The notes: generated by a model from the letters alone, not told the origin. A stretch of 64,000 nucleotides of DNA from Kribbella sp. ALI-6-A (GCF_001984195.1 NZ_MTQN01000006.1:124001-188000); one strand, 5' to 3'; shown: positions 15,904 through 24,641, counted from the first letter of the stretch. Program-made: numbers and translations.

Positions 15904-16227
15904 ATGAGCAACGACATCCCGACCGCCGTCCGGCGCGCGCTGGACGCCATCGACCAGCTCGACGCCGACGCCTTCGTCGCGGCCTTCGCGCCCGAGGGCT
16001 ACGTCGACGACTGGGGCCGCAAGTTCCAGGGTCCGGACCGGATCCGCTCCTGGAGCGACGCGGAGTTCATCGGCAAGAACGTCACCTTCACCGGTACGAC
16101 GGTCGCCACGCCGGGCAACCCGATCACCCTGCGCACCCAGGTCGGCGGCGACGGCTTCAACGGCCCGTCCCACTTCACCTTCGACGTCCAGGGCGACCAG
16201 GTCGCCTCGATGACCATCACGGCCTGA
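15904..16227 (+). CDS. Nuclear transport factor 2-like / SnoaL-like domain protein
   Basis: The 107-residue protein resembles the NTF2 fold: an N-terminal helix (VRRALDAIDQLDADAFVAAFAPEGYVDDWGR), then strands ending in FDVQGDQVASMTI. Members are small single-domain enzymes or ligand carriers; no catalytic residues can be named here. It stands alone, divergent from the ECF sigma gene, and its last 11 nt overlap the convergent dehydrogenase gene. Function unknown. Confidence 0.7.
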   Translation: MSNDIPTAVRRALDAIDQLDADAFVAAFAPEGYVDDWGRKFQGPDRIRSWSDAEFIGKNVTFTGTTVATPGNPITLRTQVGGDGFNGPSHFTFDVQGDQVASMTITA

Positions 16228-17200
16228 ACAGCACCTTGCCCGACCGGCCGGCCTGCTGGGCGTGCTGCCACGCCTTCCGGTAGTCGGCCAGCGGGTACGT
16301 CGCGGCCACCTCCACACTGAGCACTCCGGCAGCGATCAGCCCGGCCAGCTCGGTGTAGGTCTTCTCCTGCTCGGCCCGCGGAGCGTTGGTCAGCCAATTG
16401 ACGATCCACAGACCCCGCAGGGAGAGCTGCCGGTAGACGTAGTCGCCCAGCCCGACGGCCGGCGGCTGCCCGGTCACACTGGAGTAGCTGGCCACCGTGC
16501 CGCCGTACTCGACGGCCTGCGCGAGCGCACCGATCGTGGAGTCGCCGGTGCCGTCCAGCGCCAGCTTCAGTTCGGCGCCGTCCAGCGCCTGCTTGATCCG
16601 GCCGGCCAGGTCGTCACCGTCGACGACCACCAGATCGGCGCCGAGCTCATGGAGCCTGGCGGCCGCCTCCTCCCGCCGTACGACGCTGACCGTCTTCAGG
16701 CCGAGGTGCTTGGCCAGACCGATCACGTACTGGCCGACGGCGGAGTTGCCGAGGTTCTGACCGATCCAGTCACCCGGCCGGAGGTCGACGAACTCGGTCA
16801 GCAGCAGGTGCGCTGTCAGCGGGTTGACGCCGAGCATCGCCAGCTGGAGCGGATCGCCCTCGTCGGGCAGCGCGATCAGGTTCGACGCCTTGACCACCAC
16901 CTCGTCGGCCCAGGTGCCCTGCTGGTAGTTCGGCAGGATCAGCACCCGGCGGCCGATCAGCTCCGCGCCGACCGAGTCGCCGGTTCGAACGACACGACCG
17001 ACTCCCTCGGTGCCCAGCGCGAACGGGACCTGCGCCTGGTAGCCGTACGTACCGGCCGCGAGCATGAAGTCGACCGGGTTGATCGCGGCCGCCTCGATGC
17101 GGACCAGCGCCTCGTCGGCCCCCACGCTCAGGTCGGGTGAGTCGACCAGTTCCACGTTCGCCTCGATGGTGCCGATCGCCTTCAGAATCAACTGGCTCAT
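16217..17200 (-). CDS. Zinc-independent medium-chain dehydrogenase (quinone oxidoreductase/enoyl reductase-like)
   Basis: The 327-residue MDR-superfamily protein has an N-terminal GroES-like domain (AAAINPVDFMLAAGTYG, ALGTEGVGRVV) and a Rossmann domain with NLGNSAVGQYVIGLAKHLG. It lacks the zinc-ligand pattern GHE and the structural cysteine cluster of alcohol dehydrogenases. It is closer to quinone oxidoreductases or MECR-type enoyl thioester reductases using NADPH. It follows the zinc alcohol dehydrogenase by 15 bp, so both are probably one transcript under the TetR regulator upstream. Confidence 0.8.
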   Translation of the reverse strand: MSQLILKAIGTIEANVELVDSPDLSVGADEALVRIEAAAINPVDFMLAAGTYGYQAQVPFALGTEGVGRVVRTGDSVGAELIGRRVLILPNYQQGTWADEVVVKASNLIALPDEGDPLQLAMLGVNPLTAHLLLTEFVDLRPGDWIGQNLGNSAVGQYVIGLAKHLGLKTVSVVRREEAAARLHELGADLVVVDGDDLAGRIKQALDGAELKLALDGTGDSTIGALAQAVEYGGTVASYSSVTGQPPAVGLGDYVYRQLSLRGLWIVNWLTNAPRAEQEKTYTELAGLIAAGVLSVEVAATYPLADYRKAWQHAQQAGRSGKVLFRP

Positions 17201-17215
17201 GACGCAAAACCCCTT

Positions 17216-18244
17216 TTATCGGTTGGTGGTGAGGACCATGCGGAACCGCGCGTCGCCGGACAGCATCCGCTGGTACGCCGCGGCGGCCTGCTCGAGCGGC
17301 GCCGTCTCGACCATCGGCCGGACGTCGTGCGCGAGGCTGAAGGCGAGGCTCTCCTCGTTCTGGCTCGGGGTGCCGGTCAGCGATCCCTGAACGGTCAGAT
17401 CCGAGAAGATCACCGACCTGCCGATCTCGATCGGGTCGCTGGTGGCGCCCAGCACGATCAGCCGGCCGTGCAACGCCAGCCCGCCGAGCAGATTGCTGAT
17501 CGCCGCGCCGCTGGTGCCGGTCGCGACGACCACCCGGGCGCCACCGAGCTTCTGCAGCGCCTCGGCGGGGTCGACCGTCGTGCTGTCGATGTACTCGTCC
17601 GCGCCGAGCTTCAGTGCCAGCTCGCGCTTGGACTCGCCGCGGGCGATCGCGACCACCCGCAGCCCGAGCTTGGCGGCGTACTGGATGGCCAGGTGACCGA
17701 GCCCGCCGATCCCCTGCACCGCGACCAGGTCGCCCGGACGGGCATTGCCCTTGCGCAGCCCGTTGAACACGGTGATGCCCGCGCAGAGCAGCGGCGCGGC
17801 CTCAGCCGCGGAGATGCCGTCCGGTACGGCGACCAGCCCGCTCGACCGGGTGGTCATGTACTCGGCGTACCCGCCGTCGATGCTGACGCCGGCGATCGGC
17901 TGGTCGGTGCAGAAGACGAAGTCGCCGCGCCGGCAGTTCGCGCAGACCCCGCACGGGCCGGCGTGGAAGCCGACGCCGACCCGGTCGCCGACCTGCCACC
18001 CGGTGACATCTTCGCCCAGGGCGTCCACCCGGCCGACCACCTCGTGGCCCGGCACGATCGGCGTCCCCGGCGGCAAGACACCCATCAGGTTGTGCACACC
18101 GGCTTCGTCACTGTGGCAGATCCCGCACGCCTCGACAGCGATCCGGACCTGCCCGGCGCCGGGCTCGGTGAGCGGTTTGTCGACGAGGGTGAACACGCCG
18201 TCAAGCGCCTCCACGGCGCGATAGCTTTTAAGACGGTCGGTCAT
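17216..18244 (-). CDS. Zinc-dependent alcohol dehydrogenase
   Basis: The 342-residue MDR enzyme has the catalytic zinc cysteine in CGICHSDE, the GHE motif in PGHEVVGR, and a structural zinc cluster with CGVCANCRRGDFVFC. A GIGGLGHLAIQYA nucleotide-binding motif follows. It should oxidise a primary or secondary alcohol, or reduce the aldehyde, with NAD(H). The ATG at 18244 follows GGAG by 4 nt. A motif shared with the tetR promoter overlaps this start codon, and an intrinsic terminator separates the gene from tetR. Confidence 0.88.
   Translation of the reverse strand: MTDRLKSYRAVEALDGVFTLVDKPLTEPGAGQVRIAVEACGICHSDEAGVHNLMGVLPPGTPIVPGHEVVGRVDALGEDVTGWQVGDRVGVGFHAGPCGVCANCRRGDFVFCTDQPIAGVSIDGGYAEYMTTRSSGLVAVPDGISAAEAAPLLCAGITVFNGLRKGNARPGDLVAVQGIGGLGHLAIQYAAKLGLRVVAIARGESKRELALKLGADEYIDSTTVDPAEALQKLGGARVVVATGTSGAAISNLLGGLALHGRLIVLGATSDPIEIGRSVIFSDLTVQGSLTGTPSQNEESLAFSLAHDVRPMVETAPLEQAAAAYQRMLSGDARFRMVLTTNR
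18231..18244. promoter_or_regulatory. TetR operator-like motif at the alcohol dehydrogenase start
   Basis: Read on the gene strand the sequence is ATGACCGACCGTCT, whose first three bases are the start codon. It matches 12 of 14 positions of the motif at 18885-18898 upstream of tetR. A wider imperfect palindrome TAAGA-N10-TCTTA spans 18229-18248. Confidence 0.4.
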
Positions 18245-18256
18245 CTTACTCCAGTC

Positions 18257-18284
18257 AAAAGGAAGCCCCTCCTCGCTGGAGGGG
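18257..18284 (-). terminator. Rho-independent terminator after tetR
   Basis: On the minus strand a 7-bp stem (CCCCTCC/GGAGGGG) with a 5-nt loop is followed by CTTCCTTTT. It sits between the tetR stop and the dehydrogenase start, so the dehydrogenase pair should have its own promoter or rely on read-through. Confidence 0.65.
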
Positions 18285-18299
18285 CGGGGAAGTGCTGGG

Positions 18300-18875
18300 T
18301 CAGGTCTTGAGCAGGCTGTCGAAGGTCAGCGCGAAGAACACCTCGAAGGCGGCCTGCGACTTGTCCGCGCGCGCCTGGATCAGCGTGCCCTCCCAGGCGC
18401 TCAGCAGGTAGCGCGCAGCCGGGTCGGCCGGCAGGTCTTCGCGGATCTCACCGGCTTTCTGCCCCTCGGCGATCGCGCCGGCCAGCAGGCCGCTCCAGTA
18501 CTCGAGACCTTCGTGCACGGCGGTCCGGATCGGGTCGCTGTGGTCGACGATCTCGGTCCCGAAGTTGCCCAGCAGGCAGCCGCGGGTGATGTCGTGATCG
18601 AGCACGTCGTCGCGCAGGAACTCGAAGTGCTTGCGGATCCGCTCCACCGGCGGCACCCCGGGATCGGCCAGGTCGGTCAGCCTCCGCTGCTCGCCGTACC
18701 GCTCGAGCGCCACGATCGCGAGCGCTTCCTTGCTCGGGAAGTGGTTGTAGAACGACCCCTTCGGCACCCCCGCCCGATCGGTGATGTCCTTGACCGCCGC
18801 CGCGTTGAACCCCTTCTCGTGGAACTGGGCCAACGCCGCGTCGACGATCTCCTCACGCATGCTCCGTCGCGCCAT
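18300..18875 (-). CDS. TetR/AcrR-family transcriptional repressor
   Basis: The 191-residue protein has a typical TetR N-terminus, with AAAVKDITDRAGVPKGSFYNHFPSKEAL as helix-turn-helix at about residues 24-51. The helical ligand domain has a cysteine (GCLLGNFGTE), as in AcuR/NemR-like members that sense electrophiles or aldehydes. It precedes two dehydrogenase genes on the same strand. A near-palindromic motif 10 bp before its start recurs at the dehydrogenase start, which suggests autoregulation and control of those enzymes. Confidence 0.88.
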   Translation of the reverse strand: MARRSMREEIVDAALAQFHEKGFNAAAVKDITDRAGVPKGSFYNHFPSKEALAIVALERYGEQRRLTDLADPGVPPVERIRKHFEFLRDDVLDHDITRGCLLGNFGTEIVDHSDPIRTAVHEGLEYWSGLLAGAIAEGQKAGEIREDLPADPAARYLLSAWEGTLIQARADKSQAAFEVFFALTFDSLLKT

Positions 18876-18884
18876 AGGTTAAAT

Positions 18885-18898
18885 ATGACCGGTCGTCT
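18885..18898. promoter_or_regulatory. TetR operator-like motif upstream of tetR
   Basis: ATGACCGGTCGTCT, with the perfect core GACCGGTC at 18887-18894, lies 10 bp upstream of the tetR start codon where it would overlap the promoter. The same motif, with AC in place of GT, occurs at 18231-18244. Confidence 0.45.
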
Positions 18899-18931
18899 CA
18901 ACCAAGTCAACCTCGCCGGCCGTCGCCCCCG

Positions 18932-18937
18932 TACAGT
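18932..18937 (+). promoter_or_regulatory. -10 element for leaderless DUF2207-like gene
   Basis: TACAGT followed by 7 nt and the ATG at 18945; no ribosome-binding site. The spacing favours this ATG over in-frame starts further upstream. Confidence 0.4.
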
Positions 18938-18944
18938 CGTCGCC

Positions 18945-19646
18945 ATGGGACGTCCCCTGCCGGCACCGCCGAAGCTCGCTGTGGCTGAGGCCGGTCTCCT
19001 GCACGAGTCCCGCGCAGAACTACGGCACACCGCCGGTACGCTGGTTGAGCTGCACCGTCTCGGCGCACTGCGCATCGAGGACCCTATCCGTGCACCCCAA
19101 CGGCTCGTGCTGCTGGATCCCGCCGCGGTGACGCACGGCCACCATCGAGCCCTACTCGAGGGGTTGTTCCCGGTCCCCCGGCCCGGCGAGACCCGGCAGC
19201 TGAGTGGCGAAGGGTCCGAGACCCGGCACCTGCAGGCTGCGCACGCGGCGATGCGGCAGACGCTGTTCGAGCAAGTCGCCAGCTACAGCTGGTACGCGCG
19301 ACTGCCCGCGAGGCGCCTCTGGCGCTGGTCGGACGGGATGCTGACTACCGAGGGCCACCGGCAAGCCGAGCAGGTACAGAGCTTCGCCCAGTACGTCGGC
19401 TCAGCATCAACCGACGATCTCACCCGCAATGACCTGATCCGGCTACTGCCCTGGGCGCTGGTCTTCGGACTCGGCGAGCGGTGGCAGGAGCTGGTGCACG
19501 GGCCCACCGGCGACGATCCGGCGTGGTGGACCGAGGCGGGGATGTTCGGCATCGGCCGGTTCCGTCGCGGTCTGGCCGGCTTCGTCAGGGACACGCGGGT
19601 CGGCGGGTCCGACGGGCCGGCCGGTGACGGGCTCGGTGGGGAGTAG
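18945..19646 (+). CDS. Uncharacterised protein resembling the C-terminus of DUF2207 membrane proteins
   Basis: The 233-residue soluble protein has no clear membrane segment or signal peptide. Its middle (QAEQVQSFAQYVGSA, then LIRLLPWALVFGLGERW) resembles the conserved end of DUF2207 proteins, where a YLPYAIVFGL-like box follows a FAQYL-type segment. An N-terminal region (LHESRAELRHTAGTLVELHRLGALRIED) looks like a winged-helix. The large predicted membrane part of DUF2207 is absent, so this is either a trimmed relative or an independent domain. The ATG was chosen from the TACAGT box 7 nt upstream. It converges on smc with a 3-nt gap. Confidence 0.55.
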   Translation: MGRPLPAPPKLAVAEAGLLHESRAELRHTAGTLVELHRLGALRIEDPIRAPQRLVLLDPAAVTHGHHRALLEGLFPVPRPGETRQLSGEGSETRHLQAAHAAMRQTLFEQVASYSWYARLPARRLWRWSDGMLTTEGHRQAEQVQSFAQYVGSASTDDLTRNDLIRLLPWALVFGLGERWQELVHGPTGDDPAWWTEAGMFGIGRFRRGLAGFVRDTRVGGSDGPAGDGLGGE

Positions 19647-19649
19647 GGA

Positions 19650-22600
19650 TCAGGCCGGTTCGGGCTCGCGGATGCGTTGGGAGATGACGGCCGAGACGCC
19701 GTCGCCGCGCATCGTGACGCCGTACAGGGCGTCGGCGACCTCCATCGTGCGCTTCTGGTGGGTGATCACCAGGAGCTGGCTGTTCTCGCGCAGCTCCTCG
19801 TAGATCTCCAGCAGGCGGCCGAGGTTGGTGTCGTCGAGCGCCGCCTCGACCTCGTCGAGGATGTAGAACGGCGACGGGCGGGCCTTGAACAGGGCGACCA
19901 GGAACGCGACCGCGACCAGCGAGCGCTCGCCACCGGACAGCAGCGACAGCCGCTTGACCTTCTTGCCCGGCGGGCGCGCCTCGACATCGATGCCGGTGCT
20001 CAGCATGTCGCTGGGATCGGTCAGCACCAGCCGGCCCTCACCGCCGGGGAACAGCCGGCTGAAGACGTGCTCGAAGGCGACCTCGACGTCGCGGTAGGCC
20101 TCGGTGAAAACCTGCTCGACCCGGTCGTCGACCTCCTTGACGATGTCCATCAGGTCGCGGCGGGACTTCTTCAGGTCGTCCAGCTGCTCGGACAGGAACC
20201 GGTGCCGCTCCTCCATCGCCTCGAACTCCTCGAGCGCGAGCGGGTTGATCCGGCCGAGCTGGTTCAGCGCGCGCTCGGCCTGCTTGAGCCGCTTCTCGAC
20301 CTTGGCCCGGTCGAACGGCTCGCCCTCCTGATCCGGGTCCGGCTCGGAGCCGTCCTTCGGCGGCAGCGGCGGGACCAACTGGTCCGGCCCGTACTCCGCG
20401 ATCAGCGGCTCGACCTCCGTGCCCAGCTCGCTGAGCGCCTTCTCGTACAGCTGCTCCAGCTTCATCTTCTGCTGAGCGCGGGCCAGCGCGTCCCGGTGCA
20501 CGGTGTTGGTCAGCTGCTCCAGGTCGGAGCTCAGGTTGCGGGTGGCGGACCTGGCCTGGGCCAGCGCCTGCTCGCGGTCGGCACGCTGCGCCTGGATGGC
20601 TGACCGCTCGGTGGCGGCCAGCTGCAGCGAGTGCTCCAGGCGGGCCAGCACGTGCCCGGCCGCCAGGTGAACCGCCTGGGCCGCCTCGGACTGCCGTGCA
20701 CGACGGGTCGCCCGCGCAGCCGCCCGGGCCCGCGCCTCGCGCTCCTGCCGCGCCGCGCGCTCCAGCGAGTCGGCCCGGCCGGACAGCGCCCGGGCCCGCT
20801 CCTCGGTGGTCCGCAGCGCCAGCCGCGCCTCCATCTCGGCCGCCCGGCCGGCCTTGGCCGCTTCGGCCAGCCGGTCGCGCTCGGTCGGGTCGGGCTCGTC
20901 TCCGCCGTCGTCGTCGTACATCTCGGCGTCGTTGAGCCGCTGCTCGAGCTCGGCCAGGCCGGACAGGTTCCGGTCGCGCTCCTCCTCAGCGGCCGCGATC
21001 GCTTCGGCCATCCGCTGCGCCTCGCCACGGGAAGCCTTCGCCAGCGAGCCGAACTGGGCCAATTGCTCGGCCACCGCCGCCATCGCCGCGTCCGACTCGT
21101 GCAGCCGGGCCAGCGTGATCTCGACGTGCTCCTTCTGCTGGGCCCGCTCCTGCTCCAGCGCCGCCAGCTCGAACCGGAGCCGCTCGCTGCGAGCAGTCGC
21201 CTCGACCAGCTTTTCGGCGGCCTCGTCGACAGCTGACTGGACCTCGATCAGGCTGGGCGCCGCGTCGGAGCCGCCGTACGCGAAGTGGGCGCCGAGCACG
21301 TCGCCGGCCCGCGTCGTCGCGGTCACGTCCGGCAAGTGCTGGACCAGGGACTGCGCGGCGGCGACGTCGTCCACCACCGCGACCTTGCGCAGGATCCGGT
21401 GCAACGCCGGACGCAGCTGCTCCGGGCAGTCGACCACCTCGACCGCGTACGTCGCGCCGGACGGCAGCGGCGGCCAGGACTCGTAGTCACCGGCCGGGGC
21501 GTCGCCCAGCAGCATCCCGGCGCGGCCGAGATCGTGTTCCTTCAGGTGCCCGACCGCGTCGACCGCGGCGGCGGTGTGGGTCACGGCCACCGCGTCGGCG
21601 GCCTCGCCCAGGGCGGCGGCGATCGCGGTCTCGTAACCGGCGCGCACGCTCAGCAGCGCGGCCACGGACCCCATCAGCCCGGTCACCTGCTCGGAGGCGG
21701 CCAGCAGCGCGCCGGCGCCGTCCTTGCGGTTCAGACCGAGCTCCAGCGCCTCCTTGCGGGCGGCCAGACCGGTCCGCTCCCGCTCGGCGTCGCGCTCCTC
21801 GGCCCGCAGCTTGGTGAGCCGCTCGTCCATCTCGTCCAGGACGCTCTGGGCTGCTTCGTACTGGTCGTCCAGACCCTTCTCACCGGCGTCGAGGCCGGCC
21901 ACCTGGGTCTCCAGTGCGGTGAAGTCGTGCTGCGCCTTCGCGGCGCGCTGCTCGGCCTCACGCTGGTTGGCCGCGAGCCGGCCGATCTCGGACTCGGCGG
22001 CGGCCGCGCGGCTCTTCAGCGCGTTCACCTGGCCGGTCAGCCGGGCCAGACCCTCGCGGCGGTCGGCGGACGCCCGGATCAGCGCCGCGATCCGGCGCTC
22101 CTCCTCGGCGTGCTCGGCCTCCAGCTGCTGGCGGCGCTCGATCGCCTCGGCGAGCAGCTCGGAGTGTGCCTCGACCTCGGCCTCGATCTGCGCCTCGGTC
22201 TCGCGGACCCGGGCCGCCTCGAGTTCGAGCTCCTCGGGGTCCCGGCCGGCCCGCGGCTCCTCGGCCTCGTCGTTGAGCGACCGGATCCGGTCCGCGGCGA
22301 TCCGCGCGGTGCCCTTGATCCGCTCGCTGAACTGGGACAGCTGGTACCAGGTGTCCTGCGCGGCCTGCAGCGCCGGCGCGTCCTCGCGCAGCGCCTCCTC
22401 GAGCTCGGCCTCCAGCTCGCGGGCCTCGCGCAACTGGGCCTCGATCTCGGCCCGGCGCTGGGTCATCGCGGCCTCGTCCTTGAGCTCGGCCTCGAGCGCG
22501 GACTGGGCCTGGACGATGTCGTCGGCGAGCAGCCGGGACCGGCCGTCGCGCACCTCGGCCTGGATCGTGACGGCCCGGCGCGCCACCTCCGCCTGGCGCC

Positions 22601-23216
22601 CGAGCGGCTTGAGCTGGCGGCGGATCTCGGTGATCAGGTCGCCGAGGCGGTGCACGTTGCCCTCGGTCGACTCCAGCTTGCGCAGCGCCTTCTCCTTGCG
22701 CTTGCGGTGCTTCAGTACGCCGGCCGCCTCCTCGACGAAACCCCGCCGGCCCTCGGGCGTGGCGCGCAGGATCGAGTCCAGCTGCCCCTGGCCGACGATG
22801 ACGTGCATCTCGCGGCCGATCCCGGAGTCGCTGAGCAGTTCCTGGACGTCGAGCAGCCGGCAGTTCTGGCCGTTGATCTGGTAGTCGGAGCCGCCGTTGC
22901 GGAACATCGTCCGGGAGATCGTCACCTCGGCGAACTCGATCGGCAGCGCGCCGTCGGTGTTGTCGATGGTGAGCACCACCTCGGCGCGGCCCAGCGGGCT
23001 GCGGCCGGAGGTGCCGGCGAAGATGACGTCCTCCATCTTGCCGCCGCGCAGCGACTTCGCGCCCTGCTCGCCCATCACCCACGCGAGCGCGTCGACGACG
23101 TTGGACTTGCCGGAGCCGTTCGGGCCGACGATGCAGGTGATCCCTGGTTCGAAGTTCATCGTCGTCGCCGAGGCGAACGACTTGAAACCCCGGAGCGTCA
23201 TGCTCTTCAGGTACAA
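19650..23216 (-). CDS. smc: Chromosome segregation protein SMC
   Basis: SMC is the ATPase that compacts and aligns sister chromosomes with ScpAB. The 1188-residue protein has the Walker A motif GPNGSGKSNVVDALAW near residue 32. Two long coiled coils rich in Glu, Arg and Ala flank a hinge at about residues 495-660 (LMGSVAALLSV, AGMLLGDAPAGD). The signature LSGGERSLVAVAFL and Walker B FYILDEVEAALDD are near residues 1095-1135. It begins with TTG at 23216, matching the usual YLKSLTLRGFKSFAS start, with GGGAG upstream. scpA and scpB are not in this window. Confidence 0.97.
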   Translation of the reverse strand: MYLKSMTLRGFKSFASATTMNFEPGITCIVGPNGSGKSNVVDALAWVMGEQGAKSLRGGKMEDVIFAGTSGRSPLGRAEVVLTIDNTDGALPIEFAEVTISRTMFRNGGSDYQINGQNCRLLDVQELLSDSGIGREMHVIVGQGQLDSILRATPEGRRGFVEEAAGVLKHRKRKEKALRKLESTEGNVHRLGDLITEIRRQLKPLGRQAEVARRAVTIQAEVRDGRSRLLADDIVQAQSALEAELKDEAAMTQRRAEIEAQLREARELEAELEEALREDAPALQAAQDTWYQLSQFSERIKGTARIAADRIRSLNDEAEEPRAGRDPEELELEAARVRETEAQIEAEVEAHSELLAEAIERRQQLEAEHAEEERRIAALIRASADRREGLARLTGQVNALKSRAAAAESEIGRLAANQREAEQRAAKAQHDFTALETQVAGLDAGEKGLDDQYEAAQSVLDEMDERLTKLRAEERDAERERTGLAARKEALELGLNRKDGAGALLAASEQVTGLMGSVAALLSVRAGYETAIAAALGEAADAVAVTHTAAAVDAVGHLKEHDLGRAGMLLGDAPAGDYESWPPLPSGATYAVEVVDCPEQLRPALHRILRKVAVVDDVAAAQSLVQHLPDVTATTRAGDVLGAHFAYGGSDAAPSLIEVQSAVDEAAEKLVEATARSERLRFELAALEQERAQQKEHVEITLARLHESDAAMAAVAEQLAQFGSLAKASRGEAQRMAEAIAAAEEERDRNLSGLAELEQRLNDAEMYDDDGGDEPDPTERDRLAEAAKAGRAAEMEARLALRTTEERARALSGRADSLERAARQEREARARAAARATRRARQSEAAQAVHLAAGHVLARLEHSLQLAATERSAIQAQRADREQALAQARSATRNLSSDLEQLTNTVHRDALARAQQKMKLEQLYEKALSELGTEVEPLIAEYGPDQLVPPLPPKDGSEPDPDQEGEPFDRAKVEKRLKQAERALNQLGRINPLALEEFEAMEERHRFLSEQLDDLKKSRRDLMDIVKEVDDRVEQVFTEAYRDVEVAFEHVFSRLFPGGEGRLVLTDPSDMLSTGIDVEARPPGKKVKRLSLLSGGERSLVAVAFLVALFKARPSPFYILDEVEAALDDTNLGRLLEIYEELRENSQLLVITHQKRTMEVADALYGVTMRGDGVSAVISQRIREPEPA

Positions 23217-23396
23217 AGCCTTGCTCCCAACCCGTGAAAGGACAGACGGTATCCGTTGGAACCGTCGTAACTGCCGGTGACGCTGCCGCTACCCGGGGGA
23301 AGGTGTTCCGCTCCTGAGTCTACGTCGCGCGGACATGAAACCGGCGGAGGCCCACACGGGGCCGCCGCCGTTGGTGGTGCGGACGGTGCAATGCTT

Positions 23397-23417
23397 CCCG
23401 GGGCCGACGGCCCCGGG
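23397..23417. terminator. Perfect GC hairpin downstream of the 66-residue protein gene
   Basis: CCCGGGGCC-GAC-GGCCCCGGG, a 9-bp perfect stem, lies 30 nt beyond the stop of the small gene at 23447 and before smc. A second imperfect GC hairpin sits at 23343-23369. Neither has a U-tract. They probably end the small-gene transcript. Confidence 0.55.
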
Positions 23418-23446
23418 TCAGCTGGACTGCCCAGTTGTCGCGCTGG

Positions 23447-23647
23447 TCAGACCGTGGCCGGCGTGTTCAGCGCCTCGTCCACGGTGAGCAGCCGACCGTC
23501 GTGGACGGCTGCGACCAGGTGGTCGTTCTCTGCCTGCAGCCGCATCACGTGCGCCTCCAGGTCCGCGACGCGCCGGTTGAGCAGACGAACCTGCTCGAGC
23601 AGACGCGGGTCAGTGCCTCCAAGATGCCCTAAAAGAGCCTTGGCCAT
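23447..23647 (-). CDS. Small coiled-coil protein between mutM and smc, unknown function
   Basis: The 66-residue protein starts at the ATG at 23647, preceded by GGAGGAC with 6-nt spacing. An upstream in-frame start would add a basic stretch without a ribosome-binding site. The sequence is a short coiled coil (LLEQVRLLNRRVADLEAHVM, then LQAENDHLVAAV) between MAKALLGHLGG and a polar tail. Similar small leucine-zipper-like proteins occur near smc/mutM in actinobacteria; I know of no function. Confidence 0.7.
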   Translation of the reverse strand: MAKALLGHLGGTDPRLLEQVRLLNRRVADLEAHVMRLQAENDHLVAAVHDGRLLTVDEALNTPATV

Positions 23648-23786
23648 TGTGCTGTCCTCCGGAAGGGTTTTTCGGCCGGTAGCGCCCCCGGTCCGAGGAG
23701 CGCTTCTCACAAGATGTGCCGTCTTTCAGGGTGACACCCACTACGCCAAGGGTCAACCTGGGCCCCCGTTATTCACGGAATCCTGC

Positions 23787-24641
23787 TCACCACCGGGCGT
23801 GTCGCGGTGCCGGCTGGCACTTCGGGCAGCGGAACGAGGAACGGTTCATGAACGGTTCGCGGCGGATCGGGCGGCCGTCGCGGGGGCACGGCGAACCCTC
23901 CTGGCCGTAGACCGCCAGACCGCGCTCGAAGTAGCCCGATTCCCCGTTCACGTTGACGTACAAGGCGTCGAAGCTGGTCCCGCCGACGTCCAGCGCCTCG
24001 GCCATCACCGCCCGGGCGTGACCGAGAATCTCCTTCGCCTGTTGGGGTTTCAGCGTTTCGGTGGCCTTGGCGTAGTGCAGCTTGGCCCGCCACAACGCCT
24101 CGTCGGCGTAGATGTTGCCGATCCCGGAAACCAGTGTCTGGTCGAGCAACGCGCGCTTCAGACCGGTCTTGCGGCGCCGGATCCCGGCCACGAACGCGTC
24201 CAGGTCGAACAGCGGGTCGAACGGGTCGCGGGCGATGTGCGCGATCTCCGCGGGCAGCTCGGCGCCGCCCTCGGCGTACGACAGGCCGCCGAACATCCGC
24301 TGGTCCAGAAAACGGACCTCTCCGCCGTCGTCGGCGAACCGGAACCGGATCCGCAGGTGCTTCTCGTCCGGCGTACCGATCGGCTGGACGCGGAACTGGC
24401 CGCTCATCCCGAGATGGGCCAGCACGGCGTCGCCCGACTCCAGCGGGAGCCACAGGTACTTGCCGCGCCGGGCCGGCGTACGGAAGGTCTGGCCCTTGAG
24501 CTTGGCGACGAAGTCGTCCGCACCGGCCAGATGCCGGCGAACCGGCCGCGGGTGCAGCACCTCGACGGCGTCGATCGTCCGCCCGGTGGTGAAATCCGCG
24601 AGTCCGCGGCGGACGACCTCTACCTCAGGAAGCTCAGGCAC
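23787..24641 (-). CDS. mutM: Formamidopyrimidine-DNA glycosylase
   Basis: MutM excises 8-oxoguanine and other oxidised purines, acting as glycosylase/AP lyase. The 284-residue protein starts PELPEVE after Met, giving the catalytic Pro2 and Glu3, and has the conserved lysine loop ARRGKYLWL near residue 60. At the C-terminus the zinc-finger region reads CPRD...[12 protein letters not shown]: one of the usual four cysteines is Asp, which is unusual and confirmed from the bases (GAC). The gene follows rnc with a 1-nt gap. Confidence 0.92.
   Translation of the reverse strand: MPELPEVEVVRRGLADFTTGRTIDAVEVLHPRPVRRHLAGADDFVAKLKGQTFRTPARRGKYLWLPLESGDAVLAHLGMSGQFRVQPIGTPDEKHLRIRFRFADDGGEVRFLDQRMFGGLSYAEGGAELPAEIAHIARDPFDPLFDLDAFVAGIRRRKTGLKRALLDQTLVSGIGNIYADEALWRAKLHYAKATETLKPQQAKEILGHARAVMAEALDVGGTSFDALYVNVNGESGYFERGLAVYGQEGSPCPRDGRPIRREPFMNRSSFRCPKCQPAPRHARW

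Noticed and set aside
21285..23237. Plus-strand open frame of 650 codons
   Set aside because: Antisense to smc; leucine-, glycine- and arginine-rich composition comes from the coiled-coil codons of smc read backwards.
23343..23417. GC-rich palindromes as a possible CRISPR array or attachment site
   Set aside because: Only two hairpins of different sequence, no regular repeat-spacer pattern and no integrase or cas gene; they fit terminators.
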